Part shown: positions 1 to 6,660 of the stretch, in pieces
Numbering within the stretch: position 1 is the first letter of the stretch
Layout of the letters: each line of letters begins with the position of its first letter
Assembly (NCBI GenBank): GCA_050115935.1
Contig: JASFPO010000023.1
Location: forward strand, 1-20,556
Direction: 5' to 3'
Origin: GCA-020344715 sp050115935
GTDB taxonomy: Archaea > Thermoproteota > Bathyarchaeia > Bathyarchaeales > Bathyarchaeaceae
DNA length: 20,556 nucleotides
Notes under the pieces: model-generated
Told to the model about the DNA's origin: nothing
Database searches by the model: none
The model's input: only the letters and a program-made list of their open reading frames with translations
Translations under genes and position numbers: made by a program

Positions 1-655
1 CGCTGTCATTTTCGATTGGGATGGAACTTTGGCTGAAACCAGGTTTGCTGTCGTGACCTCTTTTCAAACGGTGTTGAAAGAAATAGGATGCAATGTTGAG
101 GATGAATATGTCGAGAAACTAATAGGAATTGGAGCAAAGAACACCTTCAGAAAAGTCTTGGAAGCTGCAGACCTACCGTTCGCTGATGAAGATATCGAAG
201 AACTGGTAAAGAAGAAGGTTGAGGTACAGATGAAGCTGACCAATACGGTAAAACTCTTCGAAGGAGCACTTGACTTATTAAGCTCGCTACACAATAGGAC
301 AAAGATATCTCTGGCAAGTATGAACAATAGAAAAGTCATTGACAAGTTGTTGAGTGAGAAAGGTGTCAGAGGATATTTTGATGTTGTGATTACGGCTGAC
401 GAGGTTCTTCAGCCAAAACCTAACCCAGAGATCTTCCTAGAATGTGCAACAAAGTTGAGGGTTACTCCAGAAAAGTGTGTTGTCGTTGAAGATTCTATTT
501 TTGGTGTTGACGCTGCGAAACAAGCAGAGATGAAGTGCATAGCGATTCCTACAGGAGCATACTCCAAGGAAGAACTTGCAAAGAAAAATCCAGATTTGAT
601 TGTTGATTCATTGAAAGAAGAAGACAAGATACTCAACTTCATATTGTACACTTGA
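1..655 (+). CDS. HAD-superfamily hydrolase, 5' end cut by the window
   Basis: The reading frame is open from base 2, before the first possible start at base 29, so the true start lies outside the window. The first codons read AVIFDWDGTLAET, which is HAD motif I with the nucleophile Asp and the acid/base Asp. Motif II is the Ser of SLASMN, motif III is the Lys of PKPNPEIF, and motif IV is VVVEDS followed by GVDAAKQAEMKCIAI. An alpha-helical cap lies between motifs I and II. This is the beta-phosphoglucomutase/phosphoglycolate phosphatase type (subfamily IA), cytosolic and Mg-dependent. The substrate cannot be told from sequence. All catalytic motifs are intact, so it should be active. No partner gene is visible; the next gene is convergent. 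Confidence 0.9.
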   Translation, partial: AVIFDWDGTLAETRFAVVTSFQTVLKEIGCNVEDEYVEKLIGIGAKNTFRKVLEAADLPFADEDIEELVKKKVEVQMKLTNTVKLFEGALDLLSSLHNRTKISLASMNNRKVIDKLLSEKGVRGYFDVVITADEVLQPKPNPEIFLECATKLRVTPEKCVVVEDSIFGVDAAKQAEMKCIAIPTGAYSKEELAKKNPDLIVDSLKEEDKILNFILYT

Positions 656-732
656 TAGTCTTTGGCAAAACATTATACAGAAAGAACAGTAGAATGCATA
701 AAATGTTTGTGGCATATGCCGATTTTTGCGTT

Positions 733-981
733 TTATAGTTGATTGTGAATCAATCGTTGTTTCCTACTGTGGGTCAACGACTTGATCTCTCGTTCTCTTT
801 TCATCGCTTCACTGCGGCTGTTGAACTCCTCCACGTATACGACTTTCTCTGCTTCACGCATCCTTGTATATCTCGCACCTTGACCCTTTTTATGCTGTTC
901 AACCCGATGTTCTACATCCTTAGTATGTCCAGTGTAGTAACTACCATCCTTGCAAAGAAGAATGTAAACATAGTAAGGCAT
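733..981 (-). CDS. GIY-YIG nuclease-domain protein (UPF0213/YhbQ type)
   Basis: This 82-residue protein is a single GIY-YIG domain. YYVYILLCKDGSYYTGHT carries the two-strand YVY...YTG signature, the conserved Arg follows in DVEHRVEQH, and the Glu lies in the REREIKSL helix. Length matches the UPF0213 family, which is found in bacteria and archaea. Members are thought to bind or cut DNA, but their role is poorly known. The ATG at 981 directly precedes the first conserved strand, so the start is well supported. A minus-strand TATA-like box (1022-1031) suggests a short leader. It is transcribed divergently from the MFS gene. Confidence 0.85.
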   Translation of the reverse strand: MPYYVYILLCKDGSYYTGHTKDVEHRVEQHKKGQGARYTRMREAEKVVYVEEFNSRSEAMKREREIKSLTHSRKQRLIHNQL

Positions 982-1021
982 CAGCTATCAACTCACAGCC
1001 AATATACAAAACTGATAAACT

Positions 1022-1080
1022 CCTTTTAAAGAGATTCATATTGCGCTGAAAGAAATCGTTAATCCACAATTCTTAAATAT
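1022..1080. promoter_or_regulatory. Divergent promoters for GIY-YIG and MFS genes
   Basis: Two archaeal TATA-like boxes lie back to back. On the minus strand, ctttaaaagg at 1022-1031 faces the GIY-YIG gene. On the plus strand, cttaaatat at 1072-1080 faces the transporter. Expected initiation sites about 25 bases downstream fall near 1000 and 1104. The second leaves almost no leader before the TTG at 1111. Confidence 0.5.
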
Positions 1081-1110
1081 GCGACTGCAACTCACCGAAG
1101 GGTTGGTCGA

Positions 1111-2313
1111 TTGATTTGGTTAGGGGCAACAGAATTGAATCGCTTCATGACCTACGGAAGAGACATACTAATACTTTCTGCGATCTTCCTAGTGAGTTCC
1201 CTAGCCATTGACCTAATCAGTCCAATCTGGCCGATTTACATCAAAAGCTCTCTTGGCGCATCGATGACAGAACTCGGCTTAGTGTTCTCCATAGGGAATG
1301 CTATCGCCGCGTTAATGCAGATTCCAGGTGGATTCCTATCAGACAAATATGGTAGACGGCGACTACACATATTGGGCACACTGATCGCTACTTTTCCACC
1401 GCTGATGTACGCTCTTGCCGGCAATTGGCTGGATTTAGTGCCGTGGGTTATGCTCTCTGGTTTTGCAACTGGTTTGTACGTGCCAATTCGATGGGCCATA
1501 ATTGCAGATGTTTCCTCAACTGAAACCATGGCTTCGGCCTACAGCTGGACTAATATCTCTTGGCTAATAGGCTCCACTGCTGCTCCATTTATAGGCGGGA
1601 TAGTGGCGGATTCATTCGGTATACAATTTCCCTTTATCGCCTGCTTCTTGCTGAGACTAGCTGTCTTCCCGCTTACACTTCTTATGCAAGAGACGAGAAG
1701 GAACCGACAAGCTAAACCCGTGGATCACAAGAATGAGAAAATCGAATTGACCAATAGACACCTATCAGTTTTGGTCCTGTTCTCATTGATCAACATACTT
1801 CAAGGGCTAGGCATTGGAGTTACAGGACCGGTGATTCCAGTCTTCGTCATATCAAACTTTAGTGTAGAATATACTTTCATAGGCATATTGTTCGCCATTG
1901 GGTTTGGAGTAGCCTCCATAATTGTGCAAATTCCAGGGGCAAAGTGCAGCGACCTATTTGATAGAAGAAAAGTTATGCTTGTGACTTTCGTGGCTTCGTC
2001 ACCTTTTTTCCTGTTGTTTGCTTACGCTCAAAACATGCTGGAATTGATTGTTCTCATGTTTGTGTCAAATGCTGTGTTGAATCTTTCATGGTCTGCATTT
2101 CAGACTCTTATCATGGATGCTACTCCATCTTCAAAGTGGGGTTTGGTGAATGGAGTTTCAGCAACAACTTTCTGGGTAGGTATTATGTCAGGAAATGCTC
2201 TCAGCGGCATCCTCTGGGACAGTTGGGGCATGTTAGCACCGTTTTATGCTTCGTCTATTGCCACAGGAATCTCCGCTTTGCCGGTGCTCTTGCTGAAAGA
2301 GACAAGAGCTTAA
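1111..2313 (+). CDS. MFS transporter, 12 membrane segments
   Basis: This 400-residue membrane protein has the major facilitator layout: six hydrophobic helices, a charged central loop near residues 195-220 (ETRRNRQAKPVDHKNEKIE), then six more. The loop between helices 2 and 3 carries motif A as GGFLSDKYGRRR, and a weaker copy, GAKCSDLFDRRKVM, occurs in the second half. Length is normal for a drug or metabolite exporter. The substrate cannot be assigned. The TTG at 1111 lies just after the predicted initiation site. The ATG at 1147 gives a more typical N-terminus (MTYGRDILILSAIF) and is an equally good choice. There are no operon partners. Confidence 0.85.
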   Translation: MIWLGATELNRFMTYGRDILILSAIFLVSSLAIDLISPIWPIYIKSSLGASMTELGLVFSIGNAIAALMQIPGGFLSDKYGRRRLHILGTLIATFPPLMYALAGNWLDLVPWVMLSGFATGLYVPIRWAIIADVSSTETMASAYSWTNISWLIGSTAAPFIGGIVADSFGIQFPFIACFLLRLAVFPLTLLMQETRRNRQAKPVDHKNEKIELTNRHLSVLVLFSLINILQGLGIGVTGPVIPVFVISNFSVEYTFIGILFAIGFGVASIIVQIPGAKCSDLFDRRKVMLVTFVASSPFFLLFAYAQNMLELIVLMFVSNAVLNLSWSAFQTLIMDATPSSKWGLVNGVSATTFWVGIMSGNALSGILWDSWGMLAPFYASSIATGISALPVLLLKETRA

Positions 2314-2472
2314 AGAGTACATGCCTACCCAACCTCCCAATTCTAGAATGCAAATGAGCAAGAAATCTCAGAGATTTGAATTCCTCTCTCCATTCAGAAA
2401 TTCACAGATTTAGATACTCTCTAAAACTTGTCGGTGGCGAACTGCACATCTAGTTTTTCATTTGCTTTCCGA

Positions 2473-2832
2473 CTACTCGCGCGAATTGTAAAAGCTCATA
2501 TGTACAAATGCGGCCTTAACATATTCAGTGAATAGCAGATCATCTTTTTCCGGAACAAATTCAAAATTTTGTCCGACCTTTTCGTATAGATTTTTCATTA
2601 TTTGTATCTCAAGAATTTTGGCTCCATTCCCGAATATGTTTTCAATAGCATCTGTGAACTCGCCGATTTTGCTGGGAATATCCCGTTTCCTTATTGTGAA
2701 ATCTCTTTCGAGGTGGAAATAGATCGCCCGTTTCGAAGAATCTCCAAGCGAAGATAATGCCTCATCTACCGCTTCTAACAGAAGCTCTCTAAAATCTTGA
2801 CTTCGCGACAATTCCAATGCGGATGCTTCCAT
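2473..2832 (-). CDS. Small archaeal protein, NitrOD5-like (uncertain)
   Basis: This is a cytosolic alpha-helical protein of 119 residues. The start is the ATG at 2832, which has a strong GGAGA Shine-Dalgarno site eight bases upstream. The open frame reaches an ATG at 2892, but that codon lies too close to the TATA-like box at 2906-2916. The core pattern is LLEAVDEALSSLG, then AIYFHLERDF, IPSKIGEFTDAIENIFGNGA and ILEIQIMKNLYEK. I associate this with a small archaeal output-domain family (NitrOD5-like), common in Bathyarchaeia and Thaumarchaeota, whose function is unknown. The family assignment is from memory and moderate. It is transcribed alone and is convergent with the MFS gene. Confidence 0.7.
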   Translation of the reverse strand: MEASALELSRSQDFRELLLEAVDEALSSLGDSSKRAIYFHLERDFTIRKRDIPSKIGEFTDAIENIFGNGAKILEIQIMKNLYEKVGQNFEFVPEKDDLLFTEYVKAAFVHMSFYNSRE

Positions 2833-2905
2833 TAATTTCGTCTCCTTTTCTGTAGTTTTGTAGAACTGGTTTTGTGTTCTACTCACATACATATTGTATC
2901 GTGTG

Positions 2906-2916
2906 ATTTAATATAG
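2906..2916 (-). promoter_or_regulatory. TATA box of the gene at 2473-2832
   Basis: The minus strand carries ctatattaaat. Initiation about 26 bases downstream would fall near 2885, giving a leader of roughly 50 bases that contains the GGAGA site used by the ATG at 2832. Confidence 0.45.
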
Positions 2917-3080
2917 TCCTTACTTCAGGGTTCGATATATTCCAAAATCAGATATATCTACTCAGAAAAACACATTCACCCTGGACGCACGCAGAATACG
3001 ACAGTGGGAAGTTTGCAGAGTGTGGAGGCTGATAACTAAGCCGAGGTCAAAAGAAAGATTTGATGAATTCTTGCGAAAGT

Positions 3081-3911
3081 CTAGAGACGAGAAGTCCTAC
3101 GCTCAAGGTGTTTTATCAGATATCGTCGAGTCTTTCCATCAAGACTATAGTAGCACACAATCCCGCCCATCGTTTCATGCTTCTTCAGATGTTTCTTATA
3201 GACCAGGTCTCTCAGAACTTCCTTGCCTCTTTTGTCGAATTCCTCTTCCCTTACCATCGTAGTGTCATCACATCGAAGTAGATTAGCAACAAAATCGTGT
3301 GGCAACAAAAAATACACGCGCTTGGCATCGTATAGGTATGTCTTGTCACGTTCTTTGTACAAAGGAATCAAGCCGCCAGCACGCTCCTTAGCATCTCTCG
3401 AATCCTTTGCATGCATCGTGCCAAAAGGTCTCGGAACTTCAGCTCTCTTCTCCAATTCCTCGCTCTCAAGTATCAAGCTCAATTGCTGGTCCAACGATTC
3501 AGAATTGAGTGTGAAGACCTTTTCAATCAATCCACCAAATCTGATGCAAACATGATTCACAATGCGCTCCACAATCTTCAAGATCATATTCAGATCCCTT
3601 TCAAGATCAACCTGTTCCGCAACTATCTTCGATAGTTTCAAGTTTCTACGATTCACCCTGATAGAGGCATTCGTATCGTCATCGAGTTTTAGTCCATTGT
3701 AAACCTCAAAGCCGATGGGCTGCTTTAGCACTGCTTCGGCGTCTATCTTGTAGCCGAAACCTTCAACAGCAACTGTAATAGGATTGATAGACACAAAATC
3801 AAGATCTACACCTAGAAAGATCTCAATCGAAATGTTCTCATTATCTTTAAGAAAATCGGTGAGTCTCTTGTAGTCGCTATGCTTCAGTTCATTCCCAATC
3901 TTGAAGCACAA
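3081..3911 (-). CDS. Hypothetical protein, 276 residues
   Basis: I do not recognise this family. The start is a TTG at 3911, preceded by GGAGTGA with a good Shine-Dalgarno spacing. An in-frame TGA nine bases upstream blocks any longer protein. The protein is soluble and charged. The N-terminal 100 residues look like alternating strands and helices (ISIEIFLGVDLDFVSI, ITVAVEGFGYKI). A helical middle follows (KIVAEQVDLERDLNMILKIV). The C-terminal third contains KTYLYDAKRVYFLLPHDFV and a very basic end (KTRRYLIKHLERRTSRL), which hints at nucleic-acid contact but does not prove it. A strong TATA box lies upstream. It stands alone. Confidence 0.6.
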   Translation of the reverse strand: MCFKIGNELKHSDYKRLTDFLKDNENISIEIFLGVDLDFVSINPITVAVEGFGYKIDAEAVLKQPIGFEVYNGLKLDDDTNASIRVNRRNLKLSKIVAEQVDLERDLNMILKIVERIVNHVCIRFGGLIEKVFTLNSESLDQQLSLILESEELEKRAEVPRPFGTMHAKDSRDAKERAGGLIPLYKERDKTYLYDAKRVYFLLPHDFVANLLRCDDTTMVREEEFDKRGKEVLRDLVYKKHLKKHETMGGIVCYYSLDGKTRRYLIKHLERRTSRL

Positions 3912-3961
3912 GGATTCTCACTCCAACTGGCGTTTGAGTAGATCAACTCGAACAGACTTCG

Positions 3962-3977
3962 TTATATAATTTATAAT
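3962..3977 (-). promoter_or_regulatory. TATA box of the 276-residue protein gene
   Basis: The minus strand reads ATTATAAATTATATAA, one of the clearest TATA boxes in the window. Initiation near 3945 would leave a leader of about 35 bases holding the GGAGTGA ribosome site before the TTG at 3911. This argues against translation of the short in-frame ORF that starts further upstream at 4016. Confidence 0.55.
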
Positions 3978-3997
3978 TTCCGAATCAGCAGGAACTC

Positions 3998-4060
3998 TAG
4001 AACTCCCATTTTTCATTTGTGCCTAGAATCTGGAAAACTGGAGAATCCTAGCTCTGTCAA
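3998..4060. repeat. Diverged repeat, copy A (left block)
   Basis: This block resembles 5379-5442 in the same orientation, at about two thirds identity by eye. It shares tagaa..t.ccattt.tca, then ctagaatct.gaaa and tgtc..aa. A second block further on (about 4123-4160, ending gaagtgcgcg) matches 5523-5560 (gaagtgtgcg). Both copies lie just past the 3' end of a tiny basic-protein gene on the minus strand. Together they look like an old duplication of one small locus. No transposase or terminal inverted repeat is visible. Confidence 0.45.
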
Positions 4061-4168
4061 ACAGTAGTGAATAGTCGTTTATCGCTGAGAACATAAGGGA
4101 TTTAGTAAATTTATTGTCTCTAATAGAGAGATAAACTTGGGCGCTTGAAGTGCGCGTACGGAAAAAGA

Positions 4169-4303
4169 CTATCTTCTATTTTTCCTGTGCCTTACAGGAA
4201 GCTCTGTCTTCTTTTTTTGCTTTTTCGCCATTTTCTTTGCCCTTTTGATTTGTCTATGTTGTTCGCGACCTGCTGCTTTCGCTTTTTTGCTTCTTCTAGC
4301 CAC
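4169..4303 (-). CDS. Tiny, extremely basic protein (44 residues)
   Basis: A perfect GGAGG lies seven bases before a GTG at 4303 and opens a frame of 44 codons ending in TAG. The product is almost wholly Lys, Arg, Ala and Gln: it begins MARRSKKAKAAGREQHRQIK, continues with RAKKMAKKQKKK and ends in PVRHRKNRR. About half the residues are Lys or Arg and only one is acidic besides Glu14 (Glu34). Such a protein probably binds nucleic acid or the ribosome, but I know no matching family. It is too short for usual gene callers. The strong ribosome site and clean stop support it. A similar tiny gene lies at 5577-5684. Confidence 0.55.
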   Translation of the reverse strand: MARRSKKAKAAGREQHRQIKRAKKMAKKQKKKTELPVRHRKNRR

Positions 4304-4378
4304 GTTTAGACCTCCGTTTAATGGCGCATGCAAACGTGATACTCACTAAAAAGTATTACTGCTGCCACTGAGTGATGA

Positions 4379-4450
4379 AGCTGAGAAATGTTTCACTAAT
4401 GAAAAGGCTGAAGAGAATTAAGAAGCTAAAAAGAGATATAGTAGTACACG
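4379..4450. repeat. Diverged repeat, third partial copy
   Basis: The stretch aggctgaagagaattaagaa matches aggctgaagagaactaagag at 5502-5521. The similarity extends on both sides (gctgagaa.. and ..aaagag.ta), about 75% by eye over some 50 bases. It sits upstream of the tiny basic gene, whereas the other blocks lie downstream, so the ancestral unit was probably rearranged. It overlaps the promoter region of the YdeI-like gene. Confidence 0.4.
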
Positions 4451-4513
4451 AAGAGTGCAACATCTACAAGTCAACAATAGAAATTTATGCATGCGCAGGT
4501 GAGAGAGAAAATT

Positions 4514-5089
4514 ATGAAAACGTCTGACAAATTGTATGTAGCCAACAGAGATGATTGGCGTGGATGGCTTAGACACAACCATGACACAAAAAAAGAGATT
4601 TGGCTGATCTACTACAAGAAACACACTAACAAGCCTAGTATCCCTTATGATGATTCGGTTGAAGAGGCATTGTGTTTCGGTTGGGTGGATAGCATCATAA
4701 AGAGAATCGATGACGAGAAGTTTGCCAGAAAATTCACACCTCGCAAAGCCAAGAGCAGATGGTCTGAAGCGAACAAAGAAAGAGCGAGAACAATGATAAA
4801 GGAAGGAAAGATGACAGAAACAGGGTTAGCGAGAATCAGCGAAGCAAAGAAGGGCGGAGAATGGTCAAGAACCCCTCCCGTAAGAAAAGAGCTCGTCATT
4901 CCCCTCTATATGAAAGAGGCATTAACGAAAAACAAGAAAGCTTTAGGCAATTTCAATAATTTGGCCAAGTCCTACAAAAGGCAGTATGTTGGATGGATCA
5001 CCAGCGCAAAGAGAGAGGAAACACGCAGAAGACGCCTTAGCGAGGCTATCAGACTTTTGGAAAAAAACGAGAAGTTGGGAATGAAATGA
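4514..5089 (+). CDS. YdeI/OmdA-family protein (bacteriocin-protection type)
   Basis: This 191-residue cytosolic protein has the family's typical opening: LYVANRDDWRGWLRHNHDTK, then EIWLIYYKKHTNKPSIPYDD, VEEALCFGWVDSIIKRID and FTPRKAKSRWSEANKERA. The C-terminal OmdA-like part has helices ending in GWITSAKREETRRRRLSEAI. The start is placed at the ATG at 4514, where a GGTGAG site sits upstream and the conserved sequence begins almost at once. The frame is open back to an ATG at 4487, which would add nine unlikely residues. The family is widespread in bacteria and archaea. Its link to bacteriocin protection comes from a few bacterial members, and its molecular role is not established. Length is normal. 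Confidence 0.85.
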   Translation: MKTSDKLYVANRDDWRGWLRHNHDTKKEIWLIYYKKHTNKPSIPYDDSVEEALCFGWVDSIIKRIDDEKFARKFTPRKAKSRWSEANKERARTMIKEGKMTETGLARISEAKKGGEWSRTPPVRKELVIPLYMKEALTKNKKALGNFNNLAKSYKRQYVGWITSAKREETRRRRLSEAIRLLEKNEKLGMK

Positions 5090-5576
5090 CAAATGGAAAG
5101 GGACTGCGCTCACGTGTAGCCTGTTGCAGGTTCCTCCTCTGATCAGACGCGCCAAGCTAGACTAACAGCTTAATAGACAGTGCGGAATACTCTAAGAGAT
5201 AGATTCAGGGGGTGTGGAGTGTATGGGATTAGGTCGAGACTTGGGATATTACGGCGTTTTTTCAGATGATGAGTATCTAATCCTTGGAACACTCCCGGCT
5301 GTAGTGACAGAAGACGCTCACTGATGAAATATTTTCTTTTCTTTTTCTGATCTATGATTTCCAACCTAGTTAAGATGTTAGAAATTCCATTTCTCAATCT
5401 GTCTAGAATCTAGAAAGTTGAGAGTTCCCCAGTTGTCTCAAAGGTGCACAACCGATAGAGTTGAGAGCGAATCGAATTGAATGAAGGTCTATCATTAATA
5501 GATAGGCTGAAGAGAACTAAGAGGTTAGAAAGAGGTAGACTTGCGCATGAAGTGTGCGGGCACATAGATAAGTGTG
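5090..5576. other. Intergenic stretch with repeat and small hairpin
   Basis: I see no convincing gene here. It contains a short hairpin at 5120-5130 (CCTG-TTG-CAGG) just after the YdeI-like gene, then the second repeat copy from 5379. Open frames on both strands across 5170-5677 have neither ribosome sites nor recognisable motifs. Confidence 0.4.
5379..5563. repeat. Diverged repeat, copy B (most complete)
   Basis: This copy combines blocks that are separate at the other locus: 5379-5442 matches 3998-4060, 5463-5560 matches 4379-4450, and 5523-5560 matches 4123-4160. It ends 14 bases before the stop of the second tiny basic gene. The shared arrangement (repeat plus basic ORF) supports duplication of one small locus. 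The divergence suggests the event is old. Confidence 0.45.
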
Positions 5577-5684
5577 CTACTTCTTTGAGCGTTTTTCTTT
5601 GCGCCTCTTTCTTCTCTCCGCTCTTTCCTTCTTGGTCATTGGTTTCTTCTTGGAGCTTTTTCCCATACCCAACTTGATCACCAT
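5577..5684 (-). CDS. Second tiny basic protein (29-35 residues)
   Basis: The minus strand encodes MGKSSKKKPMTKKERAERRK followed by RRKEKRSKK and a TAG. The ATG at 5666 has a GGTGATC site upstream. An in-frame ATG at 5684 would add six residues. Like the 44-residue protein at 4169-4303 it is dominated by Lys and Arg, and it too is flanked by the diverged repeat. The two proteins do not align closely but share composition and context. Function is unknown; nucleic-acid binding is only a guess from charge. Because Lys-rich frames can arise by chance in purine-rich DNA, confidence is moderate. Confidence 0.4.
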   Translation of the reverse strand: MVIKLGMGKSSKKKPMTKKERAERRKRRKEKRSKK

Positions 5685-5752
5685 GTCAAAATAGTAGAAG
5701 TACGGAATGAAGTTTTCGGTTCATGTGCGCTGCCAAAACGCGCGCAAAGCAA

Positions 5753-5809
5753 TTTGCAACAGTCACAACATTAACATATTGGACAATCAGGTTTCTAACC
5801 TGTTGCAAA
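5753..5809. repeat. Inverted repeat with overlapping inner hairpin
   Basis: TTTGCAACAG at 5753-5762 is the exact reverse complement of CTGTTGCAAA at 5800-5809. Inside lies a second perfect hairpin, CAGGTT-TCT-AACCTG at 5788-5802, which shares the bases CTG with the outer right arm, so the two cannot form at once. It lies at the 3' end of the truncated TauE gene and may act as a transcript end or mark a recombination scar. Confidence 0.5.
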
Positions 5810-5990
5810 AAGAAAAAGCGAGAATGAGTCGGGGTAGCCTAAGTGTTAGTGCGCGCGTCTGGAGAAGGTCAAAGCCTATCAAAAGTAGTGCTGAAGCCAA
5901 TATTGTGCCGTACCCTATTCCAGTAGAGGAGTCGACCACCTCAAGCAAGAACGCCGAAATCACTAAGGCAAAATACGAGAACAGAACCAT
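5787..5990 (-). pseudogene. Truncated TauE/SafE-type permease
   Basis: An ATG at 5990 with a GGAGA site opens a hydrophobic frame: MVLFSYFALVISAFLLEVVD, then SSTGIGYGTILASALLLIGF and DLLQ. This is the recognisable first 44 residues of TauE/SafE anion permeases (the D-x-x-x-G-x-GYG segment after helix 1). After base 5859 the similarity stops and an unrelated tail of 23 residues leads to a stop. The family normally has about 250 residues and 7-8 helices. Neither of the other two frames continues it. It follows the Lrp-type gene by 31 bases, so the pair was probably an operon before the permease was cut. A very small functional membrane protein is less likely. Confidence 0.6.
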
Positions 5991-6021
5991 AGGTAGGTTC
6001 TCCGTGTGGGGCGTGTGGAGA

Positions 6022-6261
6022 CTACGCTTTTTTCTCACTTACTATCATGGTTGTGGTCGATCTGACTTTGTCGAGTCTTCGTATTTCCCAGGTGATTATT
6101 TCTTTAAGTCTATCCACAGTATTGGCTTTGATTTTCGCAACGATGTCGTAGACGCCAAAAACCGTGTTTGCTTCTTTCACCGCGTCAATTCTAGTCAGTG
6201 CCCCTAACACTTCGTCCTCTGATCCCATTTCCACATTTATTAGTAAGAATGCAGTTGGCAT
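6022..6261 (-). CDS. Stand-alone Lrp/AsnC ligand-binding (RAM) domain
   Basis: This 79-residue protein matches only the C-terminal effector domain of Lrp/AsnC regulators, without the helix-turn-helix. Typical segments are AFLLINVEMGSEDEVLGALT, VKEANTVFGVYDIVAKIKA and a final TTTMIVSEKK. The fold is an alpha-beta sandwich that forms dimers and larger rings and binds amino acids between subunits. In archaea such single-domain versions are common and may modulate full-length partners. The ATG at 6261 gives the usual start. A TATA-like element lies at 6349-6362, giving a leader of about 70 bases. The truncated permease gene lies directly downstream. Confidence 0.88.
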   Translation of the reverse strand: MPTAFLLINVEMGSEDEVLGALTRIDAVKEANTVFGVYDIVAKIKANTVDRLKEIITWEIRRLDKVRSTTTMIVSEKKA

Positions 6262-6348
6262 TCAACCATCTTCCTATTCTGAGGAGATTCGATTTGACGT
6301 GTGCGACAGTCAATCCTGAATAACCGCACTCCATAAAAATGTGACGTA

Positions 6349-6362
6349 TATACTTTATATAT
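6349..6362 (-). promoter_or_regulatory. TATA box of the Lrp RAM-domain gene
   Basis: The minus strand reads atatataaagtata, a strong archaeal TATA element within an AT-rich spacer. The next minus-strand gene upstream (DUF2061) ends at 6417, so this promoter probably separates two transcription units. Confidence 0.5.
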
Positions 6363-6416
6363 TGTAAATACTATGCGAGGCTGGGGGCTCAATTGTTAAG
6401 CACAACCGCAAGAGTT

Positions 6417-6620
6417 CTAGCCTACACTTCCCCATTTGGTTCTTCCCCACAGTCTTTCATGGAAATAATAGAGGATAATCTGAATCGCGTTAAATGCGAC
6501 AGTGATATACGTCGTCTGGGCCCAGTTTCCTGTAACGACCCAAGTGACTGTTCCTAGAACTAAAATCCCAGTGATTCTCCAAGTTGCGCTCTTGATCAAG
6601 CTTCTCAATCTTGTATCCAT
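6417..6620 (-). CDS. DUF2061 membrane protein
   Basis: This 67-residue protein begins MDTRLRSLIKSATWRITGIL and ends YYFHERLWGRTKWGSVG. The R-S-L-x-K-x-x-T-W-R opening and the HERxWxxxxWG ending are hallmarks of DUF2061, a family of small proteins with two membrane helices, here LVLGTVTWVVTG and TYITVAFNAIQIILYY. Function is unknown. The start is fixed by a perfect GGAGG eight bases before the ATG at 6620. The longer open frame to 6719 would overlap the PhoU-like gene and has no such site. It lies 40 bases after that gene and probably shares its transcript. Confidence 0.9.
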   Translation of the reverse strand: MDTRLRSLIKSATWRITGILVLGTVTWVVTGNWAQTTYITVAFNAIQIILYYFHERLWGRTKWGSVG

Positions 6621-6660
6621 CTCTGATTCCTCCGTAGCTACAAATTCGACATTTCTCTTT

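Noticed and set aside
3020..3262. Plus-strand ORF of 80 codons beginning MWRLITKPRSKERFDEFLRK.
   Set aside because: The first part looks protein-like, but most of it lies antisense to the 276-residue gene, it has no ribosome site, and it matches no family I know.
3918..4016. A 32-codon minus-strand ORF directly before and in frame with the 276-residue protein, separated by one TGA, suggesting a nonsense mutation or recoding.
   Set aside because: A strong TATA box (3962-3977) lies inside it, and GGAGTGA before the TTG at 3911 gives a complete start. No selenocysteine signal is visible.
4399..4527. Short plus-strand ORF (MKRLKRIKKLKRDIVV) upstream of the YdeI-like gene.
   Set aside because: It lies within the repeat block, has no ribosome site, and runs into the YdeI-like start in another frame.
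5170..5677. Minus-strand ORF at 5170-5397 and plus-strand ORF at 5477-5677.
   Set aside because: They lie over the repeat copy and the tiny basic gene, have no ribosome sites or motifs, and read as by-products.
5707..6207. A 166-codon plus-strand ORF.
   Set aside because: It is antisense to the recognisable Lrp RAM-domain gene and the TauE fragment.
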